Source: a virus | Direction: 5' to 3' (one strand) | Length of the DNA stretch: 33,340 nucleotides | IMG/VR virus record: IMGVR_UViG_3300030107_002740 | Span: 1 to 33,340 of that record | Shown: positions 8,107-17,584 of the stretch, in pieces | How the letters are laid out: each line of letters opens with the position of its first letter | Numbering within the stretch: position 1 is the first letter of the stretch | Notes under the pieces: generated by a model | The model's input: only the letters and a program-made list of their open reading frames with translations | Told to the model about the DNA's origin: nothing | The model's database searches: none | Translations under genes and position numbers: made by a program

Positions 8107-8546
8107 GTGAAAGAGAAGATATTGCTGGTGATATAATTACAAAACTAGATGCTGTTTCTAGTCCTATTGAATTAAAAAAGATAACGAGAGAGCCATTTGA
8201 TCCTGAAGAATTATCAAATGCTCAGTTCCCAGCCTGTTATGTGCAAAGTGGTGATGAAACTAGAGAGCCTAGTACAATGGGAGCAGTTGGAACAGGAAAA
8301 AGGCAAGGAACAATAGATTTTGTTGTTGTAGGGTTTGTTAAAGGAACAACAAGCAATATTGACACATTAAGAAACCAATTAATTGAGGTTGTAGAAGAAA
8401 CACTTGATAATGATATAACCAGAAATGGCAATGCTTTAAATACTGAAATTGTTGAAGTTAGCACAGATGAAGGAGAAATTTTTCCTTATGGTGGTATTAG
8501 AATTGTGGTAAGAGTTTTATATCAATTTGTTAGAGGCACAGCATAA
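8103..8546 (+). CDS. Tail terminator protein
   Basis: 147 residues, overlapping the previous gene by four bases (ATGA). The alternating beta and helix pattern (REDIAGDIITKLDAVSSP, then GTIDFVVVGFVKG, then GGIRIVVRVLYQFVRGTA) is that of tail terminator/completion proteins of the lambda gpU type: an N-terminal helix, a central sheet and a closing strand. It would cap the tail tube when the tape measure length is reached and provide the face that joins the head. Position just before the tail tube gene supports this. Confidence 0.7.
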   Translation: MSEREDIAGDIITKLDAVSSPIELKKITREPFDPEELSNAQFPACYVQSGDETREPSTMGAVGTGKRQGTIDFVVVGFVKGTTSNIDTLRNQLIEVVEETLDNDITRNGNALNTEIVEVSTDEGEIFPYGGIRIVVRVLYQFVRGTA

Positions 8547-8612
8547 TTGATAAAATATATTTTGACTAATTTTGTAAAAAAGGTTAGTTAAGATGAAACA
8601 AGAAAGTAAATT

Positions 8613-8774
8613 ATGGGAACAAACAGAGTTATTTTAGTATCGCCAAATAATGGAACTGAAAGAGAAGTTTTTTCTTATGAAGTTGAAAATCTTGTTAAGC
8701 ATGGGTGGAAAGTGAAAGGCACAAAGCCTCAACCGAAACCAGAAACTAAACCTAAACCAAAAACAGAGGAGTAA
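8613..8774 (+). CDS. Small protein with Pro/Lys-rich tail, 53 aa
   Basis: ATG at 8613, stop TAA at 8772-8774, four bases before the tail tube start. The product has 53 residues: an N-terminal half (NRVILVSPNNGTEREVFSYE) that looks like a small beta unit, then HGWKVKG and a repetitive proline/lysine tail. The ribosome site is poor (AGAAAG). The frame and the clean fit between neighbours argue that it is a gene. Comparable short proteins with a KGWK-like motif occur before tail tube genes in other phages as I recall; function unknown. Confidence 0.6.
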   Translation: MGTNRVILVSPNNGTEREVFSYEVENLVKHGWKVKGTKPQPKPETKPKPKTEE

Positions 8775-8777
8775 GAT

Positions 8778-9167
8778 ATGGCTAACCATACAGGACAAAG
8801 TGGTACAGTTAAACTAGGCTCAAATGCTGTCGGTAGTGTTTCAGGATTTTCACTTGACACTACAGGAGATGTAATTGAGAACTCAAATTTAGGATCAACA
8901 GCTAGACAATATTTAGCTGGTAGAACAAGTTGGTCTGCAAGTGTTGAAGCACATTTTGACGAAACAGATTCAAGTGGACAACAAGCATTAACAGTTGGTA
9001 GTTCAGTTGTGTTAAATCTTTACCCAGAGGGTGCAGATTCAGGCGACTACTATTGGTCTGGAACAGCTTTAGTGACAGGAGAATCTCATTCTGTAACATT
9101 AGATGATACAATTAAATCATCTTTTACAGCACAAGGCACAGGAGTATTAACTAGAAGTACAGTATAA
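8778..9167 (+). CDS. Major tail tube protein
   Basis: 129 residues, start at 8778 with AGGAG eight bases upstream. It is rich in Gly, Ser and Thr with a regular beta pattern (VKLGSNAVGSVSGFSLDTTG, then TSWSASVEAHFDETDSSGQQ, then GTALVTGESHSVTLDDTIKS). That pattern, and the place before the tail assembly chaperone and tape measure genes, is characteristic of small tail tube proteins related to the GTA/TP901-1 type. Hexamers would stack to form the inner tail tube. No Ig-like extra domain is present. Confidence 0.8.
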   Translation: MANHTGQSGTVKLGSNAVGSVSGFSLDTTGDVIENSNLGSTARQYLAGRTSWSASVEAHFDETDSSGQQALTVGSSVVLNLYPEGADSGDYYWSGTALVTGESHSVTLDDTIKSSFTAQGTGVLTRSTV

Positions 9168-9171
9168 TTGA

Positions 9172-9516
9172 ATGGCTGAAAAAATAGACTTTTTTGAGGG
9201 AGTCAAAGGACATTTTGAATCTCTTGAAACAAAAATTATAGAAGTTCCTGAATGGGGATTAACAGGCGACAAAGCTATTTATAGTAAGCCATTTAATATG
9301 TCTGAAAAGGCAAAAATATTCAAAGGTGCTAACGACAGCGATCTCAATGTTCTTATTGATGTTATTATAACTAAATCCTTAACTAAAGATGGCGATAAAA
9401 TGTTCACATTAGAACATAAAATGCCTTTCAAATTAAAAGCCGATACAGATGTTATTGCAAAAGTTGCTTCTGCTATTATGGCTTCAGATGATTTCCAAAC
9501 ACTTAAAAAAAAATAA
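9172..9516 (+). CDS. Tail assembly chaperone, G form
   Basis: 114 residues, starting four bases after the tail tube stop. The product is helical and charged (DNDSDLNVLIDVII-like core, then DTDVIAKVASAIMASDDFQT) and ends in three lysines encoded by a run of nine adenines before TAA. Location between tube and tape measure, and a -1 frame that continues without a stop for 57 codons, identify it as the shorter partner of a G/GT pair. These chaperones coat the tape measure and recruit tube subunits, then leave the mature tail. Confidence 0.8.
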   Translation: MAEKIDFFEGVKGHFESLETKIIEVPEWGLTGDKAIYSKPFNMSEKAKIFKGANDSDLNVLIDVIITKSLTKDGDKMFTLEHKMPFKLKADTDVIAKVASAIMASDDFQTLKKK

Positions 9517-9689
9517 AAAATAATGCTGAGATATATTCTATCTTTGCTCTAGCCGAAACTTTACATAAGACCGCAAGTGAAATCTTGCAAATGCCTGTTC
9601 AAGAGTTTAATATGTGGATGGCTTATTTTGAACTTAAAAAAGAAGAACAAGAGAAGCAAAACAGAATTGCTCAAATGAAAAGAAGATAA
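9172..9689 (+). CDS. Tail assembly chaperone, GT frameshift form (-1 shift near 9505-9513)
   Basis: The A9 run at 9505-9513 lies directly before the TAA at 9514 and offers an A-AAA-AAA slippery site. A -1 shift there leads into a frame reading NNAEIYSIFALAETLHKTAS then EILQMPVQEFNMWMAYFELK and a charged end, stopping at 9687-9689. The T part strongly resembles the second domain of tail chaperones from GTA-like siphoviruses and has no good start of its own (the first in-frame ATG, 9591, would cut the conserved part). The fusion is about 172 residues. The stop overlaps the tape measure ATG. Confidence 0.75.
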
Positions 9690-11755
9690 TGGCTACAAAA
9701 AAAGTAAATATTGACATAGTTGCAAAGGATAAATCCAAACAGGCTCTAAAGGGTGTTCGTGGCAATCTTGATAGTGTAAAAAAATCAGTCTTTAATCTTC
9801 GTAATGCCTTTATCGGTTTAGGTGCTGGTCTAGCAATTCGTTCAATCGTTAATACAGGAAAAGAAATAGAAGGATTACAAGTTCGTTTAAAATTCTTATT
9901 TGGTACAGCAGAAGAAGGAGCAAAAGCATTTGATGAAATGGCAAAATTTGCTGGTAAAGTTCCTTTTTCTTTAGCAGAAATTCAACGAGGTGCTGGTGTA
10001 TTAGCTGTTGTTAGTAAGGATTCAAAAGAATTAGCTAATATAATGAAAATTACAGGTAATGTGGCGGCTGTTACAGGACTTGATTTTAAAACTACTGCTG
10101 AACAAATACAAAGGTCATTATCTGCTGGTATTAGTGCGGCTGATTTATTTAGAGATAGAGGTGTTAAAGCAATGCTTGGCTTTAAAGCTGGTGCTAAAGT
10201 ATCAGTAGAAGAAACAGTTGAAGCATTTGAAAGAGTATTTGGTTCTGGTGGTAAATTTGATGGAGCAACAGATCAATTAGCACAAACATTTGAGGGAACT
10301 CTCTCAATGATTGGCGATAAGATTTTTAATTTTAAAAGAACAATATTAGAAGCTGGTTTTTTTCCAGAACTTAAAAAACAATTTAAAGATTTAGATAATT
10401 TTTTAGCAAATCAATCTGATGCATTAGATAAAATGGCTATAAAAATTGGTAAAGGTTTAGCTATTGCAGTTAAAAATCTTGCTGATGCAATTATATTTGT
10501 AAAAGAAAATGTTGATTTATTTGCTGGTGCATTGGGAACTTTAATAGCTTTAAAAGTTGCTGGTTTCTTTTATGGTGCAGCTACTGCTTTAGCTGGTTTA
10601 ACTGCTGGTATGAAAGCATTTAATTTTGCTACAAAGAAAAATATAATCTTTGGAAGTGTCATGGTTTTTGCTTCTGCAATGGGTTTTTTAATTGCTAAAT
10701 TTAAAGAATTTAAAGGAGAACTTTCAACTGAATTTGATAACAAATCAATAAAAGAATTAAATGATGAATTAGACCTAATTACAGAAAACATAAAAAAATA
10801 TAAAAAAGAGGGTGCGTCTGGTTTAGATGATCTTGCAAGAGCATATCAAAATCAAGCAATATTAATTGCTCTTATTGCTGAAAAAACAAAAGAGTTAAAT
10901 ATTGAAAATGGATTTCATATTCAACAAATGCGAGATTCTTTAAAATTAGTAAATGCTAATACTGATGCTTTAGCTGCAAGAAATGAAGCTCTTGAAGAAT
11001 TTTTAGACAAAGAAAAACAATTAAAAATGATGCAAGAAGATTCTTCATTATTTGATAATCCTTTTGATCAAAGCCAAAAAGAAAAACAGGCATTTGAAAC
11101 ATCTATTGCAAATTATAAACTTTTTGCACACACAATGAATAGATTAAGAAAAAATAACGAAGATGAATATTGGAAAAGTTACACAGAAGCAATGTCAAAA
11201 AGACATAGAGCAGAGCAAGAATTAACTAAAATTAATGAAGAAAAAAAGATTGCATTAAAAAAAGAAGCATCAGATCAAATATTTGAAAATACAAAAGATA
11301 CTTTAAGAGCATTAAGTGGTTTAAATCGTACTGCTTTTGAAGCATTTAAAAGACTACAAATTGCAGAAGCGGTAATTAATGCTGTAGGTTCAGCATCAAA
11401 AGCAATGAATAGTGGTTATCCGCCACCATTAAATTTTATTTTAGCTGGAACAGCACTAGCAAAAGGTATGGCTATGGTTGCCCAAATACAAGCTACATCT
11501 TATAGACAACAAGGCGGTATGGTTAAAGCTGGTCAACCTTATATGGTTGGTGAGGCTGGAAAAGAATTATTTGTGCCAAATCAAAGTGGTAAAATTGTTC
11601 CTAATCATGAACTAGGTCAACCTGTAAATGTTAATTTTAATATTACAACTGTTGATGCTAGTGGTTTTAATCAATTATTAAATAACAGTAGAGGAACAAT
11701 AGTAAATATGATTAATAGTGCTGTAAATGAAACAGGCAGACAGGCAATAGTATGA
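9689..11755 (+). CDS. Tape measure protein
   Basis: 688 residues, one of the two largest genes. The N-terminus (DIVAKDKSKQALKGVRGNLD) and the segment LKFLFGTAEEGAKAFDEMAK then VPFSLAEIQRGAGVLA are standard for tape measure proteins. Hydrophobic segments occur at about residues 280-345 (LFAGALGTLIALKVAGFFYG and GSVMVFASAMGFLIAKF), followed by a long coiled-coil region (about 345-540). The C-terminus has the familiar QPYMVGEAGKELFVPNQSGK motif. It sets tail length, by the usual scaling roughly 100 nm, and is expelled ahead of DNA. Starts at a TAATG junction with the chaperone. Confidence 0.93.
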   Translation: MATKKVNIDIVAKDKSKQALKGVRGNLDSVKKSVFNLRNAFIGLGAGLAIRSIVNTGKEIEGLQVRLKFLFGTAEEGAKAFDEMAKFAGKVPFSLAEIQRGAGVLAVVSKDSKELANIMKITGNVAAVTGLDFKTTAEQIQRSLSAGISAADLFRDRGVKAMLGFKAGAKVSVEETVEAFERVFGSGGKFDGATDQLAQTFEGTLSMIGDKIFNFKRTILEAGFFPELKKQFKDLDNFLANQSDALDKMAIKIGKGLAIAVKNLADAIIFVKENVDLFAGALGTLIALKVAGFFYGAATALAGLTAGMKAFNFATKKNIIFGSVMVFASAMGFLIAKFKEFKGELSTEFDNKSIKELNDELDLITENIKKYKKEGASGLDDLARAYQNQAILIALIAEKTKELNIENGFHIQQMRDSLKLVNANTDALAARNEALEEFLDKEKQLKMMQEDSSLFDNPFDQSQKEKQAFETSIANYKLFAHTMNRLRKNNEDEYWKSYTEAMSKRHRAEQELTKINEEKKIALKKEASDQIFENTKDTLRALSGLNRTAFEAFKRLQIAEAVINAVGSASKAMNSGYPPPLNFILAGTALAKGMAMVAQIQATSYRQQGGMVKAGQPYMVGEAGKELFVPNQSGKIVPNHELGQPVNVNFNITTVDASGFNQLLNNSRGTIVNMINSAVNETGRQAIV

Positions 11756-12363
11756 GTGGAGCATTACCTAATACAGATTTTACAGCTATTAATATTAAAA
11801 GCAATCAAAGAACTTTAGTAAGTGAAACCGATAGTGGCAAAACATTTAGACGACAAGTTCAAGGTCAAAGATGGTCTTTTACAATTAAATATCCATCTAT
11901 GACAAGAGCCGACTTTGCACCAACTATGGCTTTTATGATTAAACAAAGATCACAAAAAGAAAATTTCACAGTTACCTTTCCAAGTTATCTTAATGCTTTA
12001 GGTAATGAAACAGGTTCACTTTTAGTTGATGGAGTTCATGCTGTTGCTGACACAACTATTGCTATTGATGGTTTTGCTGGTGATGGTGCTGGAAGATTAA
12101 AAGCTGGTGATTTTATAAAGTTTAATTCGCATAGTAAAGTTTATATGGTTGTTGCTGATGCAACGAGTTCAAGTAATGCTTGTACTGTCACAATAGAGCC
12201 ACCATTAACAACTGCTTTAGCTAATAATGGTGCTGTTACTTATGATTCTATTCCTTTTACTGTTCATATGACATCTGATGTTCAAGAATTTAATACAGGA
12301 GCAATAGATAGTTCTGGTAATCTTTTATTTAGTTATGAGTTTGATGTTATTGAGGCAATATAA
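11752..12363 (+). CDS. Minor tail protein, distal-tail-like
   Basis: 203 residues, overlapping the tape measure stop (ATGA). It opens with a beta-rich domain (SNQRTLVSETDSGKTFRRQV then RWSFTIKYPSMTRADF), contains an inserted beta domain (LLVDGVHAVADTTIAIDGFA and LKAGDFIKFNSHSKVYMVVA) and closes with PFTVHMTSDVQEFNTGAI. Order behind the tape measure corresponds to the distal tail/gpM-like protein that joins the tube to the hub. Family identity is uncertain, structural role fairly safe. Confidence 0.65.
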   Translation: MSGALPNTDFTAINIKSNQRTLVSETDSGKTFRRQVQGQRWSFTIKYPSMTRADFAPTMAFMIKQRSQKENFTVTFPSYLNALGNETGSLLVDGVHAVADTTIAIDGFAGDGAGRLKAGDFIKFNSHSKVYMVVADATSSSNACTVTIEPPLTTALANNGAVTYDSIPFTVHMTSDVQEFNTGAIDSSGNLLFSYEFDVIEAI

Positions 12364-12929
12364 TGGCAAGGGGTTTATCATCTGATGTTAAAACAGAATT
12401 AGCAACAGGAAATATACAACCTGTTCATTTAATACATCTTAATTTTGCTACACCTTTATATTTAACCGATTGTGGTTATGATTTAACCTCTAGTATATCT
12501 GGTAGTTCAAGAACTTATACATCTTCTGGTCATATTTTAGGAATTAGTAATGTTCAAGAAAGTTCAGAGCCAATAAAAAATTCTTTAAATTTATCTCTAT
12601 CAGGTGTTGACCAAACATATATTTCAATAGCATTAAATGAAAATATTATTAATGATACTGTTCAAATTTATAGAGGTTTTTTAAATAGTTCTAATGCTTT
12701 AATTGGTGATCCTTTTTTATTATACGAAGGTTTTATAAATCAATATTCAATAGAAGATGATACAAATACTGCTGGAATAGGATTAGAGATAACCTCGCAT
12801 TGGGGTAATTTTGAAAAAGTATCTGGTCGTAGAAGTTCAGATGTTTCACAGCAAAGACATTTTGCAAGTGATAAAGGTTTTGAATTTAGTGCATTAACAG
12901 TTTTAGATTTAAGATGGGGTAGAAAATAA
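12363..12929 (+). CDS. Minor tail protein (DUF2163/gpL-like)
   Basis: 188 residues at a TAATG junction. The start (MARGLSSDVKTELATGNIQP then VHLIHLNFATPLYLTDCGYD) resembles N-termini of proteins related to the GTA DUF2163 family, which binds between distal tail protein and hub. The middle (VQESSEPIKNSLNLSLSGVD) is also typical. The short C-terminus (QRHFASDKGFEFSALTVLDL) lacks the cysteines seen in lambda gpL, so no iron-sulphur cluster is expected. Confidence 0.65.
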   Translation: MARGLSSDVKTELATGNIQPVHLIHLNFATPLYLTDCGYDLTSSISGSSRTYTSSGHILGISNVQESSEPIKNSLNLSLSGVDQTYISIALNENIINDTVQIYRGFLNSSNALIGDPFLLYEGFINQYSIEDDTNTAGIGLEITSHWGNFEKVSGRRSSDVSQQRHFASDKGFEFSALTVLDLRWGRK

Positions 12930-15900
12930 TGTTTGATAGTGTTTTTAGTGGAATAAAAAAAGCATTTCTTGGAAGTGCTTTGGGTTCTGCTGTTGCAAAA
13001 TTTGTTCCTTTTTTATCACCTATACTTTCATTTATTTCTATTGTTTCAACTGCTCTTACTTGGTTGAGAAAACCTGATGAACCAGAATTTAATTTTGATA
13101 CAACTGCTGAAAATATTGCAAAAGGAATTTTAGTAAATAAAACATCTGCTAATGGTCAAATACCTATTGTGTATGGAACAAGAAAAGTAGGTGGAATAAT
13201 TTCTTTTTTAGAAACATCTGGAACAGATAATGAATATTTATATATGATATTTACTTTATGTGAGGGCGAAATAGACGATATTTCACAAATTTATATTAAC
13301 GAAAATTTAGTTACATGGTCAGGTGATTTAGCCGACAACACAGAAAGAACAGTAAATAGTAGTGATTCAAATTATTATAAAGGTAGTGAAAGTTTAATTT
13401 CTGTAAAACCTCATTATGGTTCTGATAGTCAAACTTATGACACATTGGTTGGTAGTTTAACATCTTGGACAAGTAATCACAGATTAAGAGGAGTAGCTTA
13501 TCTTGCTTTAAAGTTTAAATGGAATCAAGATGCTTTTGGTGGGATTCCAAGTGTTCATGCAGTTGTTAAAGGTAAAAAAATTTATAATCCAAATTTAGAT
13601 GGAACATTAACAGGTGGTTCTGGTTCTCATAGAGCAGATACAAGTTCAACATGGGAATATTCTGATAATCCTGTTTATCAATTATTAGATTATTTACGAA
13701 ATACTCGTTATGGTATGGGTATTGCTAATGGTTATTTTGATTCTAATTTTGCTGATTGGCAAACTGCTGGTGATGTTTGTGATGCAAATATAACACCTTA
13801 TTCTGGAGCAGATCAAATTGATTTAATAGATAGTCATGCTGTTGTTGATACATCTAAAAAATGTATTGAAAATGTAAAAGATTTTTTAACAGGATGTAGA
13901 GGTTATCTAAATTATACTGCTGGAGAATATAAAGTTTTAGTAGAAACATCTGGTAGTGCTTCTATAACTTTAACAGAAGATAATATTATTGGTGGAATAG
14001 GTGTATCTTCTAAAAATAAAAATGAAAGATATAATAGAGTTATTGTTACTTTTATTAATCCAAATAAAAATTATCAAGTAGATGAAGCACAGTTTCCACC
14101 TGTAGATGACTCTGCTCAAGCAAGTGCTGATCAACACTCAACAATGAAAACTGCTGATGGTGGAATTTTATTAGAGGGTAGATTTGATTTTCCAAGTATA
14201 ACAAGTCCATATCAAGCACAAGAAATGGCTGAAATTATTTTAAGAAGATCAAGGTCTAGTTTAGATGTTAGTTTAACAGCAGATGCAAATGCTATGGAAT
14301 TAGCTGTTGGAGATATAGTTAATGTTACTCATGCAACACCAAGTTTTAGTGCAAAACCATTTCGTGTTTTATCTGTAACTTTAAATCCTGATAGTACAGT
14401 TTCTTTACAATTAACAGAACACCAAGATTCCTATTATACTTTTGGAACACAAACAGCAGTTGCAACTATACCTGATACAACTTTACCTAATCCTTTTTCT
14501 GTTTCTGCACCAGCAAGTGTAACTCTTACTGATGAATTAATTTTATATAATGAAGGTACTGCAATAACTAGATTAAATATAGTTGTTGGTGCTTCAACAG
14601 ATAAATTTGTTCAATATTATCAAGTAGAAGCAAAATTAAGCACAGAAACAGATTATAAAATTATAGCAAAAGGTTCACAGCTTAATTATGAAATGCTTAA
14701 TGTTATAGATGATAAAACTTATAATGTAAGAGTTAAAGCTATTAATGCTTTAGGGGTTAGTTCTTCTTATACCTCTGCTAACAGATTAATAGTTGGTGCA
14801 ACTGAGCCACCAAATGATGTAGAAAATTTTTCAGTTAATATGCAAGGCTCTAATCAAATGCAATTAAATTGGGATGCAGTAAGTGATTTAGATGTATCAT
14901 ATTATGAAATTCGTTATCAAAATGTAACAAGTTCGGCACAATGGAATAAATCTAATAATTGGCTTCAAGTTCCTAGAACAAGTGGAACAACAAAAACTAC
15001 TAATGCTAAAACAGGTGCTTTTTTAATTAAAGCAGTAGATAAGCTAGGAAACGAATCAAATAACGAAACAATTATTTATTCTAATATTTCTAGTTTACAA
15101 TCTTACAAAAATATTTCTACATTAACAGAAGATTTAACTTTAGGTACTTATGATGGTGATGTTGCTTTAACAGATTCTTCTGGAACTAATTCTATTGTTC
15201 TTGATACTATAACAGACTTTGATGACACAGTTGGAAACTTTGATAGTCCTAGCGGAGATTTTGATTTAGGCGGAACTGATGTAACATCTAATCCTAATTA
15301 TTATACAGCTAATATTGACAATGAAGGTTTTTACACTTTAAATTCTTCATTATCATTAAGTGGTATTTTTGATGTTTCATTTACAAAAAATTTAACCATT
15401 GATCAAATTGAAGATCCATACGATTTATTTGACTCAGGACGAGGCTTTTCAAATTTTGATGATGCACCAGCACCTTTTGATGGTAATGATCCAACCAATG
15501 CTATACAAAGTTTGCAAGTTGCTAGTTCTACATCTAGTCTTGGAGATGCTACAAATTTTTTTGCTTTAAATGCTTCAACAACTTATAAAGGAAGATATTT
15601 TAAATTTAGATTGAGAATGGCAAACAAAAACAATAAGGTAAGAGGATTTGTAAGCGGTATTAGTGTTAGTGTTGATATGGAAAAAAGAATTGAAAGTGAT
15701 AATGATGTGGCAAGTACAACAGGTACAAAAGCTATAACTTATACTAATTCTTTTTATGCTAGTCCAGCAGTAGGTATATCTGCTCAAAATATGGCAACAG
15801 GCGACACTTACACAATTAGTTCCAAAAGTGCGACAGGTTTTTCTATTGCATTTACAAATTCATCAGGGAGTGGTATTAATCGCACATTTGATTATGTTGC

Positions 15901-15931
15901 TCAAGGTTATGGGTTGAAATCATCTAGTTAA
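12929..15931 (+). CDS. Central tail hub / host-specificity (gpJ-like) protein
   Basis: 1000 residues, the largest gene. After a hydrophobic N-terminal segment (about 25-46) comes the hub domain with IPIVYGTRKVGGIISFLETS, LCEGEIDDISQIYINENLV and LRGVAYLALKFKW, all typical of lambda gpJ-like hubs. A tail-fibre-attachment region with DYLRNTRYGMGI follows. From about residue 626 a fibronectin type III-like segment reads PPNDVENFSVNMQGSNQMQL and runs to about 720. The last ~250 residues are Ser/Thr/Asp-rich beta sequence ending in a small domain (FYASPAVGISAQNMATGDTY). It would bind the host receptor and carry the fibres. Confidence 0.85.
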   Translation: MFDSVFSGIKKAFLGSALGSAVAKFVPFLSPILSFISIVSTALTWLRKPDEPEFNFDTTAENIAKGILVNKTSANGQIPIVYGTRKVGGIISFLETSGTDNEYLYMIFTLCEGEIDDISQIYINENLVTWSGDLADNTERTVNSSDSNYYKGSESLISVKPHYGSDSQTYDTLVGSLTSWTSNHRLRGVAYLALKFKWNQDAFGGIPSVHAVVKGKKIYNPNLDGTLTGGSGSHRADTSSTWEYSDNPVYQLLDYLRNTRYGMGIANGYFDSNFADWQTAGDVCDANITPYSGADQIDLIDSHAVVDTSKKCIENVKDFLTGCRGYLNYTAGEYKVLVETSGSASITLTEDNIIGGIGVSSKNKNERYNRVIVTFINPNKNYQVDEAQFPPVDDSAQASADQHSTMKTADGGILLEGRFDFPSITSPYQAQEMAEIILRRSRSSLDVSLTADANAMELAVGDIVNVTHATPSFSAKPFRVLSVTLNPDSTVSLQLTEHQDSYYTFGTQTAVATIPDTTLPNPFSVSAPASVTLTDELILYNEGTAITRLNIVVGASTDKFVQYYQVEAKLSTETDYKIIAKGSQLNYEMLNVIDDKTYNVRVKAINALGVSSSYTSANRLIVGATEPPNDVENFSVNMQGSNQMQLNWDAVSDLDVSYYEIRYQNVTSSAQWNKSNNWLQVPRTSGTTKTTNAKTGAFLIKAVDKLGNESNNETIIYSNISSLQSYKNISTLTEDLTLGTYDGDVALTDSSGTNSIVLDTITDFDDTVGNFDSPSGDFDLGGTDVTSNPNYYTANIDNEGFYTLNSSLSLSGIFDVSFTKNLTIDQIEDPYDLFDSGRGFSNFDDAPAPFDGNDPTNAIQSLQVASSTSSLGDATNFFALNASTTYKGRYFKFRLRMANKNNKVRGFVSGISVSVDMEKRIESDNDVASTTGTKAITYTNSFYASPAVGISAQNMATGDTYTISSKSATGFSIAFTNSSGSGINRTFDYVAQGYGLKSSS

Positions 15932-15949
15932 TAATGATATAGAGGTATT

Positions 15950-16957
15950 ATGAGTCAAGTTTCAGATGTAAGTATAGCGAATCAAGGTTTCTCAGCCTTT
16001 CGTACAGAATTAAACAATATTTTAGGTGCAATAAACACTACTCATATAGGGAGTTCTGCTCCAGCAAGTTTAGCACAAGGTAGTTTATGGATTGATACAT
16101 CTGCTGGTGCTACAGGTTGGATTTTAAAATTATATGATGGCTCAGATCATATTGCTTTAGGCACAATTAACTCAACAGCAAATACTGTAGATTGGACAGA
16201 TAGCTCAGTCACTTTTGATATTGTTAATGACACAAGTCCTCAACTTGGTGGCAATTTAGATACTAATTCACATAATATTATAATTGATGATGCTCATTTT
16301 ATTTCTGATGAAAACAATAATGAACAAATTATATTTCAAACAACTGCTTCAGCAGTTAATGAATTAGAAATAACGAATGGTGCGACAGGTAATGCACCAA
16401 TATTAGGAGCAAGTGGTGAAACGAATGTTGATTTACATATTAAACCAAAAGGCTCAGGTGAAACAATTATTGGATCAGGTGGTGCGGCGGCTACTTTAAC
16501 AACAAGTGGTACTTATGATTTAGTTTTAGATACTAATAAAGGAACTAATTCTGGAAATATAACTATAACTGATGGTGCTAATGGCGATATTGATATTACT
16601 ACTAATGGTACAGGAAAAATTAAATTTAATGATTTAGCTTATATTCCTCAACAAGCATTAACATCTTCATCAAATGCTGTTGCTTGGGATACACAAGCTA
16701 AACCAAATGCTTATCATTTAACAACAGAAAATACGACTTTTTCTGCTCCGACTAATGCTGTTGAAGGTGCTTTTATTTGTTTAGAAATAAATTTTGATGG
16801 CTCTCACACTATTGGGTGGAACACTATTTTTGAATTTGCGGCTTCAACCGAACCAACTGAAACTGCAACAAATGGTAAAACTGATATTCATGTATTCAGA
16901 TACAATGGTGCTATTTGGCAAGAAGTAGGTAGAACAATGAATTTAAGTGAGAGTTAA
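15950..16957 (+). CDS. Tail fibre-like protein
   Basis: 335 residues with TAGAGG upstream of the start. The N-terminus (SIANQGFSAFRTELNNILGA then SLWIDTSAGATGWILKLYDG) is the attachment domain seen in many marine phage fibres. The middle has beta-strand repeats with Gly, Thr and Asn (PQLGGNLDTNSHNIIIDDAH, then HIKPKGSGETIIGSGG, then DITTNGTGKIKFNDL), suggesting a trimeric beta-helical stalk. A C-terminal globular part follows from about residue 240 (YHLTTENTTFSAPTNAVEGA). Likely part of the adsorption device. Confidence 0.75.
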   Translation: MSQVSDVSIANQGFSAFRTELNNILGAINTTHIGSSAPASLAQGSLWIDTSAGATGWILKLYDGSDHIALGTINSTANTVDWTDSSVTFDIVNDTSPQLGGNLDTNSHNIIIDDAHFISDENNNEQIIFQTTASAVNELEITNGATGNAPILGASGETNVDLHIKPKGSGETIIGSGGAAATLTTSGTYDLVLDTNKGTNSGNITITDGANGDIDITTNGTGKIKFNDLAYIPQQALTSSSNAVAWDTQAKPNAYHLTTENTTFSAPTNAVEGAFICLEINFDGSHTIGWNTIFEFAASTEPTETATNGKTDIHVFRYNGAIWQEVGRTMNLSES

Positions 16958-16960
16958 AAT

Positions 16961-17581
16961 ATGTATGCGATAGTAGAAGATAAAAAAGTAATTGAAACTT
17001 TTAACCACCCAAAAAAATTAATTAGAAATGATGTTCGTTATTCAACTAAAATTTATTCTTTATGGTCATTAGAGGAAAAAAAAGCCATTGGTTTATATGA
17101 AGTAGAATATGATAATTCAAAAAGAAAAGATGAAGAATGGTATACAAACACAAATGTAACTATATCTTATAAAACATCAGGCGATAAAGTTACTGCAACT
17201 TATGGAACAGCAACAGCTAAAAAAATAGCAGATACTCTATGGACAGAACAAGATAAAACTGATGGTCTAATTAGAGATGGTGAGGATGTAGGAGATGTTG
17301 CTACAGAAGGTTTAAAAACAATTAAAAAAAGAAATATAAACAATCAATGTGCTAGTTTACTTGCACCGAGTGATTGGAGAGTAATAAAAGCACAAGAAAC
17401 AGGGGGAACAATGGATAGTGGTTGGAAAACATGGAGGGCTAGTGTTAGAACAAAATGTAATTCTATGCAAACACAAATAGATAATGCTAGTAATGTTGAT
17501 GCTCTTGCTGCTTTATTTACTTATACAGAAACAGATGGAGTAAGATCAAGACCACTAGGCGAATTTCCTGTGAAGGAATAA
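16961..17581 (+). CDS. Tail fibre assembly-like protein
   Basis: 206 residues, three bases after the fibre gene. The C-terminal half contains LLAPSDWRVIKAQETGGTMD then SGWKTWRASVR, matching the DWxVIKAxExG...W..YR pattern of tail fibre assembly chaperones and DUF4376-like proteins. The N-terminal half (YAIVEDKKVIETFNHPKKLI) resembles the small domain that such proteins use to contact fibre tips. It may be a folding helper or a bound structural subunit; the sequence does not separate these. Confidence 0.6.
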   Translation: MYAIVEDKKVIETFNHPKKLIRNDVRYSTKIYSLWSLEEKKAIGLYEVEYDNSKRKDEEWYTNTNVTISYKTSGDKVTATYGTATAKKIADTLWTEQDKTDGLIRDGEDVGDVATEGLKTIKKRNINNQCASLLAPSDWRVIKAQETGGTMDSGWKTWRASVRTKCNSMQTQIDNASNVDALAALFTYTETDGVRSRPLGEFPVKE

Positions 17582-17584
17582 CCA

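Noticed and set aside
8547-8612. TTGACT (8562) as a promoter, and a weak UUGACUAA/UUAGUUAA stem
   Set aside because: No acceptable -10 at 16-18 bases, and the stem has a G-U pair and a 14-base loop; not distinguishable from chance in AT-rich DNA.
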